Counted from the stretch's first letter, positions 48,177-62,225 are shown. The stretch: DNA of 64,000 bases from Nematostella vectensis (GCF_932526225.1 NC_064038.1:746001-810000), one strand, 5' to 3'. Program-made: numbers and translations. Notes: a model not told the origin generated them from the sequence alone.

Positions 48177-50182
48177 ACAAAGCAAAGAGTTTGAGGAAGT
48201 AAACAAGTATGTGAACTTTAATGTTCTATTTGAAGGGGTGCATTTTGTACAGGGAAGCATACATAGAATGCTTAACTGGTGGAGAGGGAAGAGGTAAATG
48301 TTTATTGAGCATAATTTCAACAATAGCAGGGGGAAGAGAGGGGCACTCTCTTCATACAATATTGCAGTTGTTACCTATTATTAAATAAGTTTGTAACATG
48401 TCTTTGTTTATTAAGCAAGGTCTATTTCTGAGACAAGCAAACTCAAGTAAGGCTGTTGAAATAACAGGTGAGTGTTAAAAGAAAAACAATTATCTGATTA
48501 GAAAACTACTGTAGATTCCTTTGCACCAAAATAAGAACAAACTTCATTTTGTTTGTTATTTATGAGGAACGAGATGAGCTCTACAAGGCCATAAAGAAAT
48601 ATGTATTGCTCATCTAAATTATACAAATAAATAATAATATTAAAAAAGAATTACTGTAAGTAATTAGAGTGGTTTTCATTAACCCGTGAAACAAAGTGTG
48701 ATAGTTAAACGGTAATAGTTAGTAAAACACAAAAAAGAACAATAGAATCAGATCACCACAAAGTGTAATACGCTAAAGCGTAGTTCACGGGTTAATGAAG
48801 GTTTTGACATTTCAACCTTACGTCCACATGAAAGTAATGCCTAATATCGAGTGCCCTACAGTAAGTGTTTTGCAGTCAAGTTGTTTTCTGTTAGTAGGTA
48901 AAAAAATATTCTAAATAATAGTAATCATAGCTATGGTCACCACTTACACATATAGAACTTGTAATGAAAAGAAAGAAAAAATATATATATATGCAGTCAA
49001 ACAACAGAATTGCATGATAACCTTGAATATATTGAATAAAGGACTGCAAAAAACATCTTTTGTACTAGTTGCTTGAATTGACCATTGGCTATTTTTAGCT
49101 GAATTCCCCTCCCCCTCTAAAAAGGAAAATAATAATAATAATAATAGAAGAAAACTAAAAAGAAAACAAATACAACAGAGACCCCCACCAACAATTTTGA
49201 TTTTTTTTACTTTCCTTTAAAAGGGGAGTGTCATGGTTAAGAGATTTGCAATAGCTCTAGAGCCCTGACACAATGAACTTCAGTGAAATTCTAATACTGA
49301 CTTATGAGCTTTTGGTACATGTGGGAGACTTTAAACAAAACAAAAAAAATGACCACAAACTGTCCATTAACATAGTTTTCTATATAATATTGCATATTAT
49401 TTAATAAGGTATTGACAGCTTTTAAAAAGTTCAACTGTTTGTAGACACTTAAAAGCCTACAATAAACACTGACTCAAGACATGCGCAGTACTATGCTGCT
49501 GCCCCTTTAAAGTAAAATACAGCTTTACTTAGTCAGCGTAGACAATATTGTGGATTTTGTCAATATTTTAATATGAATATGTCAATATTCTCCCCCCTTA
49601 CGTCTTTATTTCTATTTATTTTATGCTTTTCACGTGATACCAAAACAGCGTCTTTTTTCTTCGCTAATTTGATGTCATGTACACAATAAAAGAGATGCGC
49701 CCGTGCGCATGGCGAGTCCCCAAGGGACGCAAGACGCCCAAATAGACCTCTATTTTTTGTCATCCACAATCTCGGCGAGCTGTGCGTGGCGTAACCGTAT
49801 TACAGGCCTGGGATCCTGGTTATTGTCCTCCCCATTAATGCGCGGGTTGGGATAACCTTGCAAGAGTGTTGTACAGCATATTCGCTCGGAAATATCGGTG
49901 CTTGGGGCCTTCGGGTTCTTTACAGCCTTCCGTAAAAGCCTTGTGCTGCCATACCGATTGGGTAATCCGTATGTATGGTTTCCGTTTTGTTCTTCAGACC
50001 GGGTTCGATCCCAGGCCAATGGGCTTTTTTTTTTAATTCGTTTTTTTTTTTCTTTGTGCTGGACTTCCTTAATCCTGATAGGTTTTTTGCAAAAATAATA
50101 AAAAAAGTGAGTTTGCAAAATAAGCTTGCTAGATTTATTGATTATATGTATTCAATTTGTTCCTAGGAAGTTAACAAAAAAC
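48177..50182 (+). repeat. Array unit 25 (2,006 bp)
   Basis: MITE starts at 48679; tRNA-like module at 49948-50024. Private in the first part: GGTAAATGTTTA near 48294, CTACAAGGCC near 48581, ACAAATAAATAAT near 48622 and GACTCAAGAC near 49471. From 49631 (CACGTG) it matches unit 28, including GGGACGCAAG near 49725 and TTTTTTGCAAAA near 50084. Confidence 0.95.
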
Positions 50183-53010
50183 ACAAAGCAAAGAGTTTGA
50201 GGAAGTAAACAAGTATGTGAACTTTAATGTTCTATTTGAAGGGGTGCATTTTGTACAGGGAAGCATACATAGAATGCTTAACTGGTGGAGAGGGAAGAGG
50301 TAACAGTTTATTGAGCATAATTTCAACAATAGCAGGGGGAAGAGAGGGGCACTCTCTTCATACAATATTGCAGTTGTTACCTATTATTAAATAAGTTTGT
50401 AACATGTCTTTGTTTATTAAGCAAGGTCTATTTCTGAGACAAGCAAACTCAAGTAATGCTGTTGAAATAACAGGTGAGTGTTAAAAGAAAAACAATTATC
50501 TGATTAAAAAACTACTGTAGATTCCTTTGCACCAAAATAAGAACAAACTTCATTTTGTTTGTTATTTATGAGGAACGAGATGAGCTCTACAAAGCCATAA
50601 AGAAATATGTATTGCTCATCTAAATTATACAAGTAAATGATAATATTAAAAAAGAACTACTGTAAGTAATTAGAGTGGTTTTCATTAACCCGTGAAACAA
50701 AGTGTGATAGTTAAACGGTAATAGTTAGTAAAACACAAAAAAGAACAATAGAATCAGATCACCACAAAGTGTAATACGCTAAAGCGTAGTTCACGGGTTA
50801 ATGAAGGTTTTGACATTTCAACCTTACATCCACATGAAAGTAATGCCTAATATCGAGTGCCCTACAGTAAGTGTTTTGCAGTCAAGTTGTTTTCTGTTAG
50901 TAGGTAAAAAAATATTCTAAATAATAGTAATCATAGCTATGGTCACCACTTACACATATAGAACTTGTAATGAAAAGAAAGAAAAAATATATATATATAT
51001 GCAGTCAAACAACAGAATTGCATGATAACCTTGAATATATTGAATAAAGGACTGCAAAAAAACATCTTTTGTACTAGTTGCTTGAATTGACCCTTGGCTA
51101 TTTTTAGCTGAATTCCCCTCCCCCTCTAAAAAAGAAAATAATAATAATAATAATAGGAGAAAACTAAAAAGAAAACAAATACAACAGAGACCCCCACCAA
51201 CATTTTTTTATTTTTTTTACTTTCCTTTAAAAGGATAGTGTCATGGTTAAGAAATTTGCAATAGCTCTAGAGCCCTGACACAATGAACTTCAGTGAAATT
51301 CTAATACTGACTTATGAGCTTTTGGTACATGTGGGAGACTTTAAACAAAACAAAAAAATGACCACAAACTGTCCATTAACATAGTTTTCTATATAATATT
51401 GCATATTATTTAATAAGGTATTGACAGCTTTTAAAAAGTTCAACTGTTTGTAGACACTTAAAAGCCTACAATAAACACTGACTCCAGACATGCGCAGTAC
51501 TATGCTGCTGCCCCTTTAGAGTAAAATACAGCTTTACTTAGTCAGCGTAGACAATATTGTGGATTTTGTCAATATTTTAATATGAATATGTCAATATTCT
51601 CCCCCCTTACGTCTTTATTTCTATTTATTTTATGCTTTTCACATGATACCAAAACAGCGTCTTTTTTCTTCGCTAATTCGATGTCATGTACACAATAAAA
51701 GAGATGCGCCCGTGCGCATGGCGAGTCCCCAAGGGACCCAAGACGCCCAAATAGACCTCTATTTTTTGTCATCCACAATCTCGGCGAGCTGTGCGTGGCG
51801 TAACCGTATTACAGGCCTGGGATCCTGGTTATTGTCCTCCCCATTAATGCGCGGGTTGGGATAACCTTGCAAGAGTGTTGTACAGCATATTCGCTCGGAA
51901 ATATCGGTGCTTGGGGCCTTCGGGTTCTTTACAGCCTTCCGTAAAAGCCTTGTGCTGCCATACCGATTGGGTAATCCGTATGTATGGTTTCCGTTTTGTT
52001 CTTCAGACCGGGTTCGATCCCAGGCCAATAAGCTTTTTTTTTAATTCGTTTTTTTTTTCTTTCTGCTGGACTTCCTTAATCCTGATAGGTTTTGCGCAAA
52101 AATAATAAAAAAAGTGAGTTTGCAAAATAAGCTTGCTAGATTTATTGATTATATGTATTCAATTTGTTCCTAGGAAGTTAACAAAAAACACAAAGCAAAG
52201 AGTTTGAGGAAGTAAACAAGTATGTGAACTTTAATGTTCTATTTGAAGGGGTGCATTTTGTACAGGGAAGCATACATAGAATGCTTAACTGGTGGAGAGG
52301 GAAGAGGTAAAAGTTTATTGAGCATAATTTCAACAATAGCAGGGGGAAGAGAGGGGCACTCTCTTCATACAATATTGCAGTTGTTACCTATTATTAAATA
52401 AGTTTGTAACATGTCTTTGTTTATTAAGCAAGGTCTATTTCTGAGACAAGCAAACTCAAGTAAGGCTGTTGAAATAACAGGTGAGTGTTAAAAGAAAAAC
52501 AATTATCTGATTAGAAAACTACTGTAGATTCCTTTGCACCAAAATAAGAACAAACTTCATTTTGTTTGTTATTTATGAGGAACGAGATGAGCTCTACAAA
52601 GCCATAAAGAAATATGTATTGCTCATCTAAATTATACAAGTAAATGATAATATTAAAAAAGAACTACTGTAAGTAATTAGAGTGGTTTTCATTAACCCGT
52701 GAAACAAAGTGTGATAGTTAAACGGTAATAGTTAGTAAAACACAAAAAAGAACAATAGAATCAGATCACCACAAAGTGTAATACGCTAAAGCGTAGTTCA
52801 CGGGTTAATGAAGGTTTTGACATTTCAACCTTACGTCCACATGAAAGTAATGCCTAATATCGAGTGCCCTACAGTAAGTGTTTTGCAGTCAAGTTGTTTT
52901 CTGTTAGTAGGTAAAAAAATATTCTAAATAATAGTAATCATAGCTATGGTCACCACTTACACATATAGAACTTGTAATGAAAAGAAAGAAAAAATATATA
53001 TATATGTAGT
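49631..53010 (+). repeat. 6,024-bp-offset duplication, first copy
   Basis: Bounded by the outermost shared markers: CACGTG at 49631 and TGTAGT at 53005-53010. At least ten marker variants in between recur exactly 6,024 bp later. Unshared variants just outside (GACTCAAGAC near 49471; ACACTGAAAAG near 59485 in the other copy only) limit the extent to about 3.4-4.0 kb. Confidence 0.85.
50183..52189 (+). repeat. Array unit 26 (2,007 bp)
   Basis: MITE starts at 50685; tRNA-like module at 51957-52033, where CCAATAAGC replaces CCAATGGGC. Otherwise a near twin of unit 29, 6,024 bp on: TAACAGTTT, AAGTAATGCTG, GATTAAAAAACT, TTACATCC, AATAGGAGAAAAC, AGGATAGTGTC, TTTAGAGTAA, AATTCGATG and CTTTCTGCTGG. 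Confidence 0.95.
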
Positions 53011-54197
53011 CAAACAACAGAATTGCATGATAACCTTGAATATATTGAATAAAGGACTGCAAAAAACATCTTTTGTACTAGTTGCTTGAATTGACCCTTG
53101 GCTATTTTTAGCTGAATTCCCCTCCCCCTCTAAAAAAGAAAATAATAATAATAATAATAATAGAAGAAAACTAAAAAGAAAACAAATACAACAGAGACCC
53201 CCACCAACAATTTTGATTTTTTTTACTTTCCTTTAAAAGGGGAGTGTCATGGTTAAGAGATTTGCAATAGCTCTAGAGCCCTGACACAATGAACTTCAGT
53301 GAAATTCTAATACTGACTTATGAGCTTTTGGTACATGTGGGAGACTTTAAACAAAACAAAAAAAATGACCACAAACTGTCCATTAACATAGTTTTCTATA
53401 TAATATTGCATATTATTTAATAAGGTATTGACAGCTTTTAAAAAGTTCAACTGTTTGTAGACACTTAAAAGCCTACAATAAACACTGACTCCAGACATGC
53501 GCAGTACTATGCTGCTGCCCCTTTAAAGTAAAATACAGCTTTACTTAGTCAGCGTAGACAATATTGTGGATTTTGTCAATATTTTAATATGAATATGTCA
53601 ATATTCTCCCCCCTTACGTCTTTATTTCTATTTATTTTATGCTTTTCACGTGATACCAAAACAGCGTCTTTTTTCTTCGCTAATTTGATGTCATGTACAC
53701 AATAAAAGAGATGCGCCCGTGCGCATGGCGAGTCCCCAAGGGACCCAAGACGCCCAAATAGACCTCTATTTTTTGTCATCCACAATCTCGGCGAGCTGTG
53801 CGTGGCGTAACCGTATTACAGGCCTGGGATCCTGGTTATTGTCCTCCCCATTAATGCGCGGGTTGGGATAACCTTGCAAGAGTGTTGTACAGCATATTCG
53901 CTCGGAAATATCGGTGCTTGGGGCCTTCGGCTTCTTTACAGCCTTCCATAAAAGCCTTGTGCTGCCATACCGATTGGGTAATCCGTATGTATGGTTTCCG
54001 TTTTGTTCTTCAGACCGGGTTCGATCCCAGGCCAATGGGCTTTTTTTTTTAATTCGTTTTTTTTTTCTTTGTGCTGGACTTCCTTAATCCTGATAGGTTT
54101 TTTGCAAAAATAATAAAAAAAGTGAGTTTGCAAAATAAGCTTGCTAGATTTATTGATTATATGTATTCAATTTGTTCCTAGGAAGTTAACAAAAAAC
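52190..54197 (+). repeat. Array unit 27 (2,008 bp)
   Basis: MITE starts at 52692; tRNA-like module at 53964-54040. ATATGTAGTC near 53003 is shared only with unit 30. Later it takes on CACGTG and TTTTTTGCAAAA as in units 25 and 28. Private variants are TTCGGCTTCTT near 53927 and CTTCCATAAAAG near 53944. Confidence 0.95.
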
Positions 54198-56206
54198 ACA
54201 AAGCAAAGAGTTTGAGGAAGTAAACAAGTATGTGAACTTTAATGTTCTATTTGAAGGGGTGCATTTTGTACAGGGAAGCATACATAGAATGCTTAACTGG
54301 TGGAGAGGGAAGAGGTAACAGTTTATTGAGCATAATTTCAACAATAGCAGGGGGAAGAGAGGGGCACTCTCTTCATACAATATTGCAGTTGTTACCTATT
54401 ATTAAATAAGTTTGTAACATGTCTTTGTTTATTAAGCAAGGTCTATTTCTGAGACAAGCAAACTCAAGTAATGCTGTTGAAATAACAGGTGAGTGTTAAA
54501 AGAAAAACAATTATCTGATTAGAAAACTACTGTAGATTCCTTTGCACCAAAATAAGAACAAACTTCATTTTGTTTGTTATTTATGAGGAACGAGATGAGC
54601 TCTACAAAGCCATAAAGAAATATGTATTGCTCATCTAAATTATACAAGTAAATGATAATATTAAAAAAGAACTACTGTAAGTAATTAGAGTGGTTTTCAT
54701 TAACCCGTGAAACAAAGTGTGATAGTTAAACGGTAATAGTTAGTAAAACACAAAAATGAACAATAGAATCAGATCACCACAAAGTGTAATACGCTAAAGC
54801 GTAGTTCACGGGTTAATGAAGGTTTTGACATTTCAACCTTACATCCACATGAAAGTAATGCCTAATATCGAGTGCCCTACAGTAAGTGTTTTGCAGTCAA
54901 GTTGTTTTCTGTTAGTAGGTAAAAAAATATTCTAAATAATAGTAATCATAGCTATGGTCACCACTTACACATATAGAACTTGTAATGAAAAGAAAGAAAA
55001 AATATATATATATGCAGTCAAACAACAGAATTGCATGATAACCTTGAATATATTGAATAAAGGACTGCAAAAAAACATCTTTTGTACTAGTTGCTTGAAT
55101 TGACCCTTGGCTATTTTTAGCTGAATTCCCCTCCCCCTCTAAAAAAGAAAATAATAATAATAATAATAGAAGAAAACTAAAAAGAAAACAAATACAACAG
55201 AGACCCCCACCAACATTTTTTTATTTTTTTTTACTTTCCTTTAAAAGGGGAGTGTCATGGTTAAGAGATTTGCAATAGCTCTAGAGCCCTGACACAATGA
55301 ACTTCAGTGAAATTCTAATACTGACTTATGAGCTTTTGGTACATGTGGGAGACTTTAAACAAAACAAAAAAAATGACCACAAACTGTCCATTAACATAGT
55401 TTTCTATATAATATTGCATATTATTTAATAAGGTATTGACAGCTTTTAAAAAGTTCAACTGTTTGTAGACACTTAAAAGCCTACAATAAACACTGACTCC
55501 AGACATGCGCAGTACTATGCTGCTGCCCCTTTAAAGTAAAATACAGCTTTACTTAGTCAGCGTAGACAATATTGTGGATTTTGTCAATATTTTAATATGA
55601 ATATGTCAATATTCTCCCCCCTTACGTCTTTATTTCTATTTATTTTATGCTTTTCACGTGATACCAAAACAGCGTCTTTTTTCTTCGCTAATTTGATGTC
55701 ATGTACACAATAAAAGAGATGCGCCCGTGCGCATGGCGAGTCCCCAAGGGACGCAAGACGCCCAAATAGACCTCTATTTTTTGTCATCCACAATCTCGGC
55801 GAGCTGTGCGTGCCGTAACCGTATTACAGGCCTGGGATCCTGGTTATTGTCCTCCCCATTAATGCGCGGGTTGGGATAACCTTGCAAGAGTGTTGTACAG
55901 CATATTCGCTCGGAAATATCGGTGCTTGGGGCCTTCGGGTTCTTTACAGCCTTCCGTAAAAGCCTTGTGCTGCCATACCGATTGGGTAATCCGTATGTAT
56001 GGTTTCCGTTTTGTTCTTCAGACCGGGTTCGATCCCAGGCCAATGGGCTTTTTTTTTTAATTCGTTTTTTTTTTTCTTTGTGCTGGACTTCCTTAATCCT
56101 GATAGGTTTTTTGCAAAAATAATAAAAAAAGTGAGTTTGCAAAATAAGCTTGCTAGATTTATTGATTATATGTATTCAATTTGTTCCTAGGAAGTTAACA
56201 AAAAAC
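54198..56206 (+). repeat. Array unit 28 (2,009 bp)
   Basis: MITE starts at 54700; tRNA-like module at 55972-56048. The first part has TAACAGTTT and AAGTAATGCTG like units 26 and 29 but keeps AAGGGGAGTG and AATAGAAG; the second part matches unit 25 (CACGTG, GGGACGCAAG, TTTTTTGC). Private variants are CAAAAATGAAC near 54751 and GCGTGCCGTAACC near 55807. Confidence 0.95.
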
Positions 56207-59034
56207 ACAAAGCAAAGAGTTTGAGGAAGTAAACAAGTATGTGAACTTTAATGTTCTATTTGAAGGGGTGCATTTTGTACAGGGAAGCATACATAGAATG
56301 CTTAACTGGTGGAGAGGGAAGAGGTAACAGTTTATTGAGCATAATTTCAACAATAGCAGGGGGAAGAGAGGGGCACTCTCTTCATACAATATTGCAGTTG
56401 TTACCTATTATTAAATAAGTTTGTAACATGTCTTTGTTTATTAAGCAAGGTCTATTTCTGAGACAAGCAAACTCAAGTAATGCTGTTGAAATAACAGGTG
56501 AGTGTTAAAAGAAAAACAATTATCTGATTAAAAAACTACTGTAGATTCCTTTGCACCAAAATAAGAACAAACTTCATTTTGTTTGTTATTTATGAGGAAC
56601 GAGATGAGCTCTACAAAGCCATAAAGAAATATGTATTGCTCATCTAAATTATACAAGTAAATGATAATATTAAAAAAGAACTACTGTAAGTAATTAGAGT
56701 GGTTTTCATTAACCCGTGAAACAAAGTGTGATAGTTAAACGGTAATAGTTAGTAAAACACAAAAAAGAACAATAGAATCAGATCACCACAAAGTGTAATA
56801 CGCTAAAGCGTAGTTCACGGGTTAATGAAGGTTTTGACATTTCAACCTTACATCCACATGAAAGTAATGCCTAATATCGAGTGCCCTACAGTAAGTGTTT
56901 TGCAGTCAAGTTGTTTTCTGTTAGTAGGTAAAAAAATATTCTAAATAATAGTAATCATAGCTATGGTCACCACTTACACATATAGAACTTGTAATGAAAA
57001 GAAAGAAAAAATATATATATATATGCAGTCAAACAACAGAATTGCATGATAACCTTGAATATATTGAATAAAGGACTGCAAAAAAACATCTTTTGTACTA
57101 GTTGCTTGAATTGACCCTTGGCTATTTTTAGCTGAATTCCCCTCCCCCTCTAAAAAAGAAAATAATAATAATAATAATAGGAGAAAACTAAAAAGAAAAC
57201 AAATACAACAGAGACCCCCACCAACATTTTTTTATTTTTTTTACTTTCCTTTAAAAGGATAGTGTCATGGTTAAGAAATTTGCAATAGCTCTAGAGCCCT
57301 GACACAATGAACTTCAGTGAAATTCTAATACTGACTTATGAGCTTTTGGTACATGTGGGAGACTTTAAACAAAACAAAAAAATGACCACAAACTGTCCAT
57401 TAACATAGTTTTCTATATAATATTGCATATTATTTAATAAGGTATTGACAGCTTTTAAAAAGTTCAACTGTTTGTAGACACTTAAAAGCCTACAATAAAC
57501 ACTGACTCCAGACATGCGCAGTACTATGCTGCTGCCCCTTTAGAGTAAAATACAGCTTTACTTAGTCAGCGTAGACAATATTGTGGATTTTGTCAATATT
57601 TTAATATGAATATGTCAATATTCTCCCCCCTTACGTCTTTATTTCTATTTATTTTATGCTTTTCACATGATACCAAAACAGCGTCTTTTTTCTTCGCTAA
57701 TTCGATGTCATGTACACAATAAAAGAGATGCGCCCGTGCGCATGGCGAGTCCCCAAGGGACCCAAGACGCCCAAATAGACCTCTATTTTTTGTCATCCAC
57801 AATCTCGGCGAGCTGTGCGTGGCGTAACCGTATTACAGGCCTGGGATCCTGGTTATTGTCCTCCCCATTAATGCGCGGGTTGGGATAACCTTGCAAGAGT
57901 GTTGTACAGCATATTCGCTCGGAAATATCGGTGCTTGGGGCCTTCGGGTTCTTTACAGCCTTCCGTAAAAGCCTTGTGCTGCCATACCGATTGGGTAATC
58001 CGTATGTATGGTTTCCGTTTTGTTCTTCAGACCGGGTTCGATCCCAGGCCAATGGGCTTTTTTTTTAATTCGTTTTTTTTTTCTTTCTGCTGGACTTCCT
58101 TAATCCTGATAGGTTTTGCGCAAAAATAATAAAAAAAGTGAGTTTGCAAAATAAGCTTGCTAGATTTATTGATTATATGTATTCAATTTGTTCCTAGGAA
58201 GTTAACAAAAAACACAAAGCAAAGAGTTTGAGGAAGTAAACAAGTATGTGAACTTTAATGTTCTATTTGAAGGGGTGCATTTTGTACAGGGAAGCATACA
58301 TAGAATGCTTAACTGGTGGAGAGGGAAGAGGTAAAAGTTTATTGAGCATAATTTCAACAATAGCAGGGGGAAGAGAGGGGCACTCTCTTCATACAATATT
58401 GCAGTTGTTACCTATTATTAAATAAGTTTGTAACATGTCTTTGTTTATTAAGCAAGGTCTATTTCTGAGACAAGCAAACTCAAGTAAGGCTGTTGAAATA
58501 ACAGGTGAGTGTTAAAAGAAAAACAATTATCTGATTAGAAAACTACTGTAGATTCCTTTGCACCAAAATAAGAACAAACTTCATTTTGTTTGTTATTTAT
58601 GAGGAACGAGATGAGCTCTACAAAGCCATAAAGAAATATGTATTGCTCATCTAAATTATACAAGTAAATGATAATATTAAAAAAGAACTACTGTAAGTAA
58701 TTAGAGTGGTTTTCATTAACCCGTGAAACAAAGTGTGATAGTTAAACGGTAATAGTTAGTAAAACACAAAAAAGAACAATAGAATCAGATCACCACAAAG
58801 TGTAATACGCTAAAGCGTAGTTCACGGGTTAATGAAGGTTTTGACATTTCAACCTTACGTCCACATGAAAGTAATGCCTAATATCGAGTGCCCTACAGTA
58901 AGTGTTTTGCAGTCAAGTTGTTTTCTGTTAGTAGGTAAAAAAATATTCTAAATAATAGTAATCATAGCTATGGTCACCACTTACACATATAGAACTTGTA
59001 ATGAAAAGAAAGAAAAAATATATATATATGTAGT
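55655..59034 (+). repeat. 6,024-bp-offset duplication, second copy
   Basis: Partner of the 49.6-53.0 kb segment. Differences inside are few: CGTGCCGTAAC near 55808 against CGTGGCGTAAC, and CCAATGGGC against CCAATAAGC after the B box. The offset is three units although the matching stretch is under two units long, so an intervening unit was inserted or converted. Confidence 0.85.
56207..58213 (+). repeat. Array unit 29 (2,007 bp)
   Basis: MITE starts at 56709; tRNA-like module at 57981-58057. Near twin of unit 26 at an offset of 6,024 bp; the clearest difference is that unit 29 keeps CCAATGGGC after the B box. Confidence 0.95.
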
Positions 59035-60220
59035 CAAACAACAGAATTGCATGATAACCTTGAATATATTGAATAAAGGACTGCAAAAAACATCTTTTGT
59101 ACTAGTTGCTTGAATTGACCCTTGGCTATTTTTAGCTGAATTCCCCTCCCCCTCTAAAAAAGAAAATAATAATAATAATAATAATAGAAGAAAACTAAAA
59201 AGAAAACAAATACAACAGAGACCCCCACCAACAATTTTGATTTTTTTTACTTTCCTTTAAAAGGGGAGTGTCATGGTTAAGAGATTTGCAATAGCTCTAG
59301 AGCCCTGACACAATGAACTTCAGTGAAATTCTAATACTGACTTATGAGCTTTTGGTACATGTGGGAGACTTTAAACAAAACAAAAAAAATGACCACAAAC
59401 TGTCCATTAACATAGTTTTCTATATAATATTGCATATTATTTAATAAGGTATTGACAGCTTTTAAAAAGTTCAACTGTTTGTAGACACTGAAAAGCCTAC
59501 AATAAACACTGACTCCAGACATGCGCAGTACTATGCTGCTGCCCCTTTAAAGTAAAATACAGCTTTACTTAGTCAGCGTAGACAATATTGTGGATTTTGT
59601 CAATATTTTAATATGAATATGTCAATATTCTCCCCCCTTACGTCTTTATTTCTATTTATTTTATGCTTTTCACATGATACCAAAACAGCGTCTTTTTTCT
59701 TCGCTAATTTGATGTCATGTACACAATAAAAGAGATGCGCACGTGCGCATGGCGAGTCCCCAAGGAACCCAAGACGCCCAAATAGACCTCTATTTTTTGT
59801 CATCCACAATCTCGGCGAGCTGTGCGTGGCGTAACCGTATTACAGGCCTGGGATCCTGGTTATTGTCCTCCCCATTAATGCGCGGGTTGGGATAACCTTG
59901 CAAGAGTGTTGTACAGCATATTCGCTCGGAAATATCGGTGCTTGGGGCCTTCGGGTTCTTTACAGCCTTCCGTAAAAGCCTTGTGCTGCCATACCGATTG
60001 GGTAATCCGTATGTATGGTTTCCGTTTTGTTCTTTAGACCGGGTTCGATCCCAGGCCAATGGGCTTTTTTTTTAATTCGTTTTTTTTTTCTTTGTGCTGG
60101 ACTTCCTTAATCCTGATAGGTTTTGCGCAAAAATAATAAAAAAAGTGAGTTTGCAAAATAAGCTTGCTAGATTTATTGATTATATGTATTCAATTTGTTC
60201 CTAGGAAGTTAACAAAAAAC
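58214..60220 (+). repeat. Array unit 30 (2,007 bp)
   Basis: MITE starts at 58716; tRNA-like module at 59988-60064. Shares ATATGTAGTC (59027) with unit 27. Private variants are ACACTGAAAAG near 59485, a perfect 16-bp palindrome at 59735-59750, AAGGAACCC near 59763 and TTCTTTAGACC near 60030. Confidence 0.95.
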
Positions 60221-62225
60221 ACAAAGCAAAGAGTTTGAGGAAGTAAACAAGTATGTGAACTTTAATGTTCTATTTGAAGGGGTGCATTTTGTACAGGGAA
60301 GCATACATAGAATGCTTAACTGGTGGAGAGGGAAGAGGTAAAAGTTTATTGAGCATAATTTCAACAATAGCAGGGGGAAGAGAGGGGCACTCTCTTCATA
60401 CAATATTGCAGTTGTTACCTATTATTAAATAAGTTTGTAACATGTCTTTGTTTATTAAGCAAGGTCTATTTCTGAGACAAGCAAACTCAAGTAAGGCTGT
60501 TGAAATAACAGGTGAGTGTTAAAAGAAAAACAATTATCTGATTAGAAAACTACTGTAGATTCCTTTGCACCAAAATAAGAACAAACTTCATTTTGTTTGT
60601 TATTTATGAGGAACGAGATGAGCTCTACAAAGCCATAAAGAAATATGTATTGCTCATCTAAATTATACAAGTAAATGATAATATTAAAAAAGAACTACTG
60701 TAAGTAATTAGAGTGGTTTTCATTAACCCGTGAAACAAAGTGTGATAGTTAAACGGTAATAGTTAGTAAAACACAAAAAAGAACAATAGAATCAGATCAC
60801 CACAAAGTGTAATACGCTAAAGCGTAATTCACGGGTTAATGAAGGTTTTGACATTTCAACCTTACATCCACATGAAAGTAATGCCTAATATCGAGTGCCC
60901 TACAGTAAGTGTTTTGCAGTCAAGTTGTTTTCTGTTAGTAGGTAAAAAAATATTCTAAATAATAGTAATCATAGCTATGGTCACCACTTACACATATAGA
61001 ACTTGTAATGAAAAGAAAGAAAAAATATATATATATGCAGTCAAACAACAGAATTGCATGATAACCTTGAATATATTGAATAAAGGACTGCAAAAAAACA
61101 TCTTTTGTACTAGTTGCTTGAATTGACCCTTGGCTATTTTTAGCTGAATTCCCCTCCCCCTCTAAAAAAGAAAATAATAATAATAATAATAGGAGAAAAC
61201 TAAAAAGAAAACAAATACAACAGAGACCCCCACCAACATTTTTTTATTTTTTTTACTTTCCTTTAAAAGGATAGTGTCATGGTTAAGAAATTTGCAATAG
61301 CTCTAGAGCCCTGACACAATGAACTTCAGTGAAATTCTAATACTGACTTATGAGCTTTTGGTACATGTGGGAGACTTTAAACAAAACAAAAAAATGACCA
61401 CAAACTGTCCATTAACATAGTTTTCTATATAATATTGCATATTATTTAATAAGGTATTGACAGCTTTTAAAAAGTTCAACTGTTTGTAGACACTTAAAAG
61501 CCTACAATAAACACTGACTCCAGACATGCGCAGTACTATGCTGCTGCCCCTTTAGAGTAAAATACAGCTTTACTTAGTCAGCGTAGACAATATTGTGGAT
61601 TTTGTCAATATTTTAATATGAATATGTCAATATTCTCCCCCCTTACGTCTTTATTTCTATTTATTTTATGCTTTTCACATAATACCAAAACAGCGTCTTT
61701 TTTCTTCGCTAATTCGATGTCATGTACACAATAAAAGAGATGCGCCCGTGCGCATGGCGAGTCCCCAAGGGACCCAAGACGCCCAAATAGACCTCTATTT
61801 TTTGTCATCCACAATCTCGGCGAGCTGTGCGTGGCGTAACCGTATTACAGGCCTGGGATCCTGGTTATTGTCCTCCCCATTAATGCGCGGGTTGGGATAA
61901 CCTTGCAAGAGTGTTGTACAGCATATTCGCTCGGAAATATCGGTGCTTGGGGCCTTCGGGTTCTTTACAGCCTTCCGTAAAAGCCTTGTGCTGCCATACC
62001 GATTGGGTAATCCGTATGTATGGTTTCCGTTTTGTTCTTCAGACCGGGTTCGATCCCAGGCCAATGGGCTTTTTTTTTAATTCGTTTTTTTTTTCTTTGT
62101 GCTGGACTTCCTTAATCCTGATAGGTTTTGCGCAAAAATAATAAAAAAAGTGAGTTTGCAAAATAAGCTTGCTAGATTTATTGATTATATGTATTCAATT
62201 TGTTCCTAGGAAGTTAACAAAAAAC
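60221..62225 (+). repeat. Array unit 31 (2,005 bp)
   Basis: MITE starts at 60723; tRNA-like module at 61993-62069. Belongs to the unit 26/29 family (AGGATAGTG, TTTAGAGTAA, AATTCGATG) and shares GCGTAATTCACGGG and CACATAATACC only with unit 32. Confidence 0.95.
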
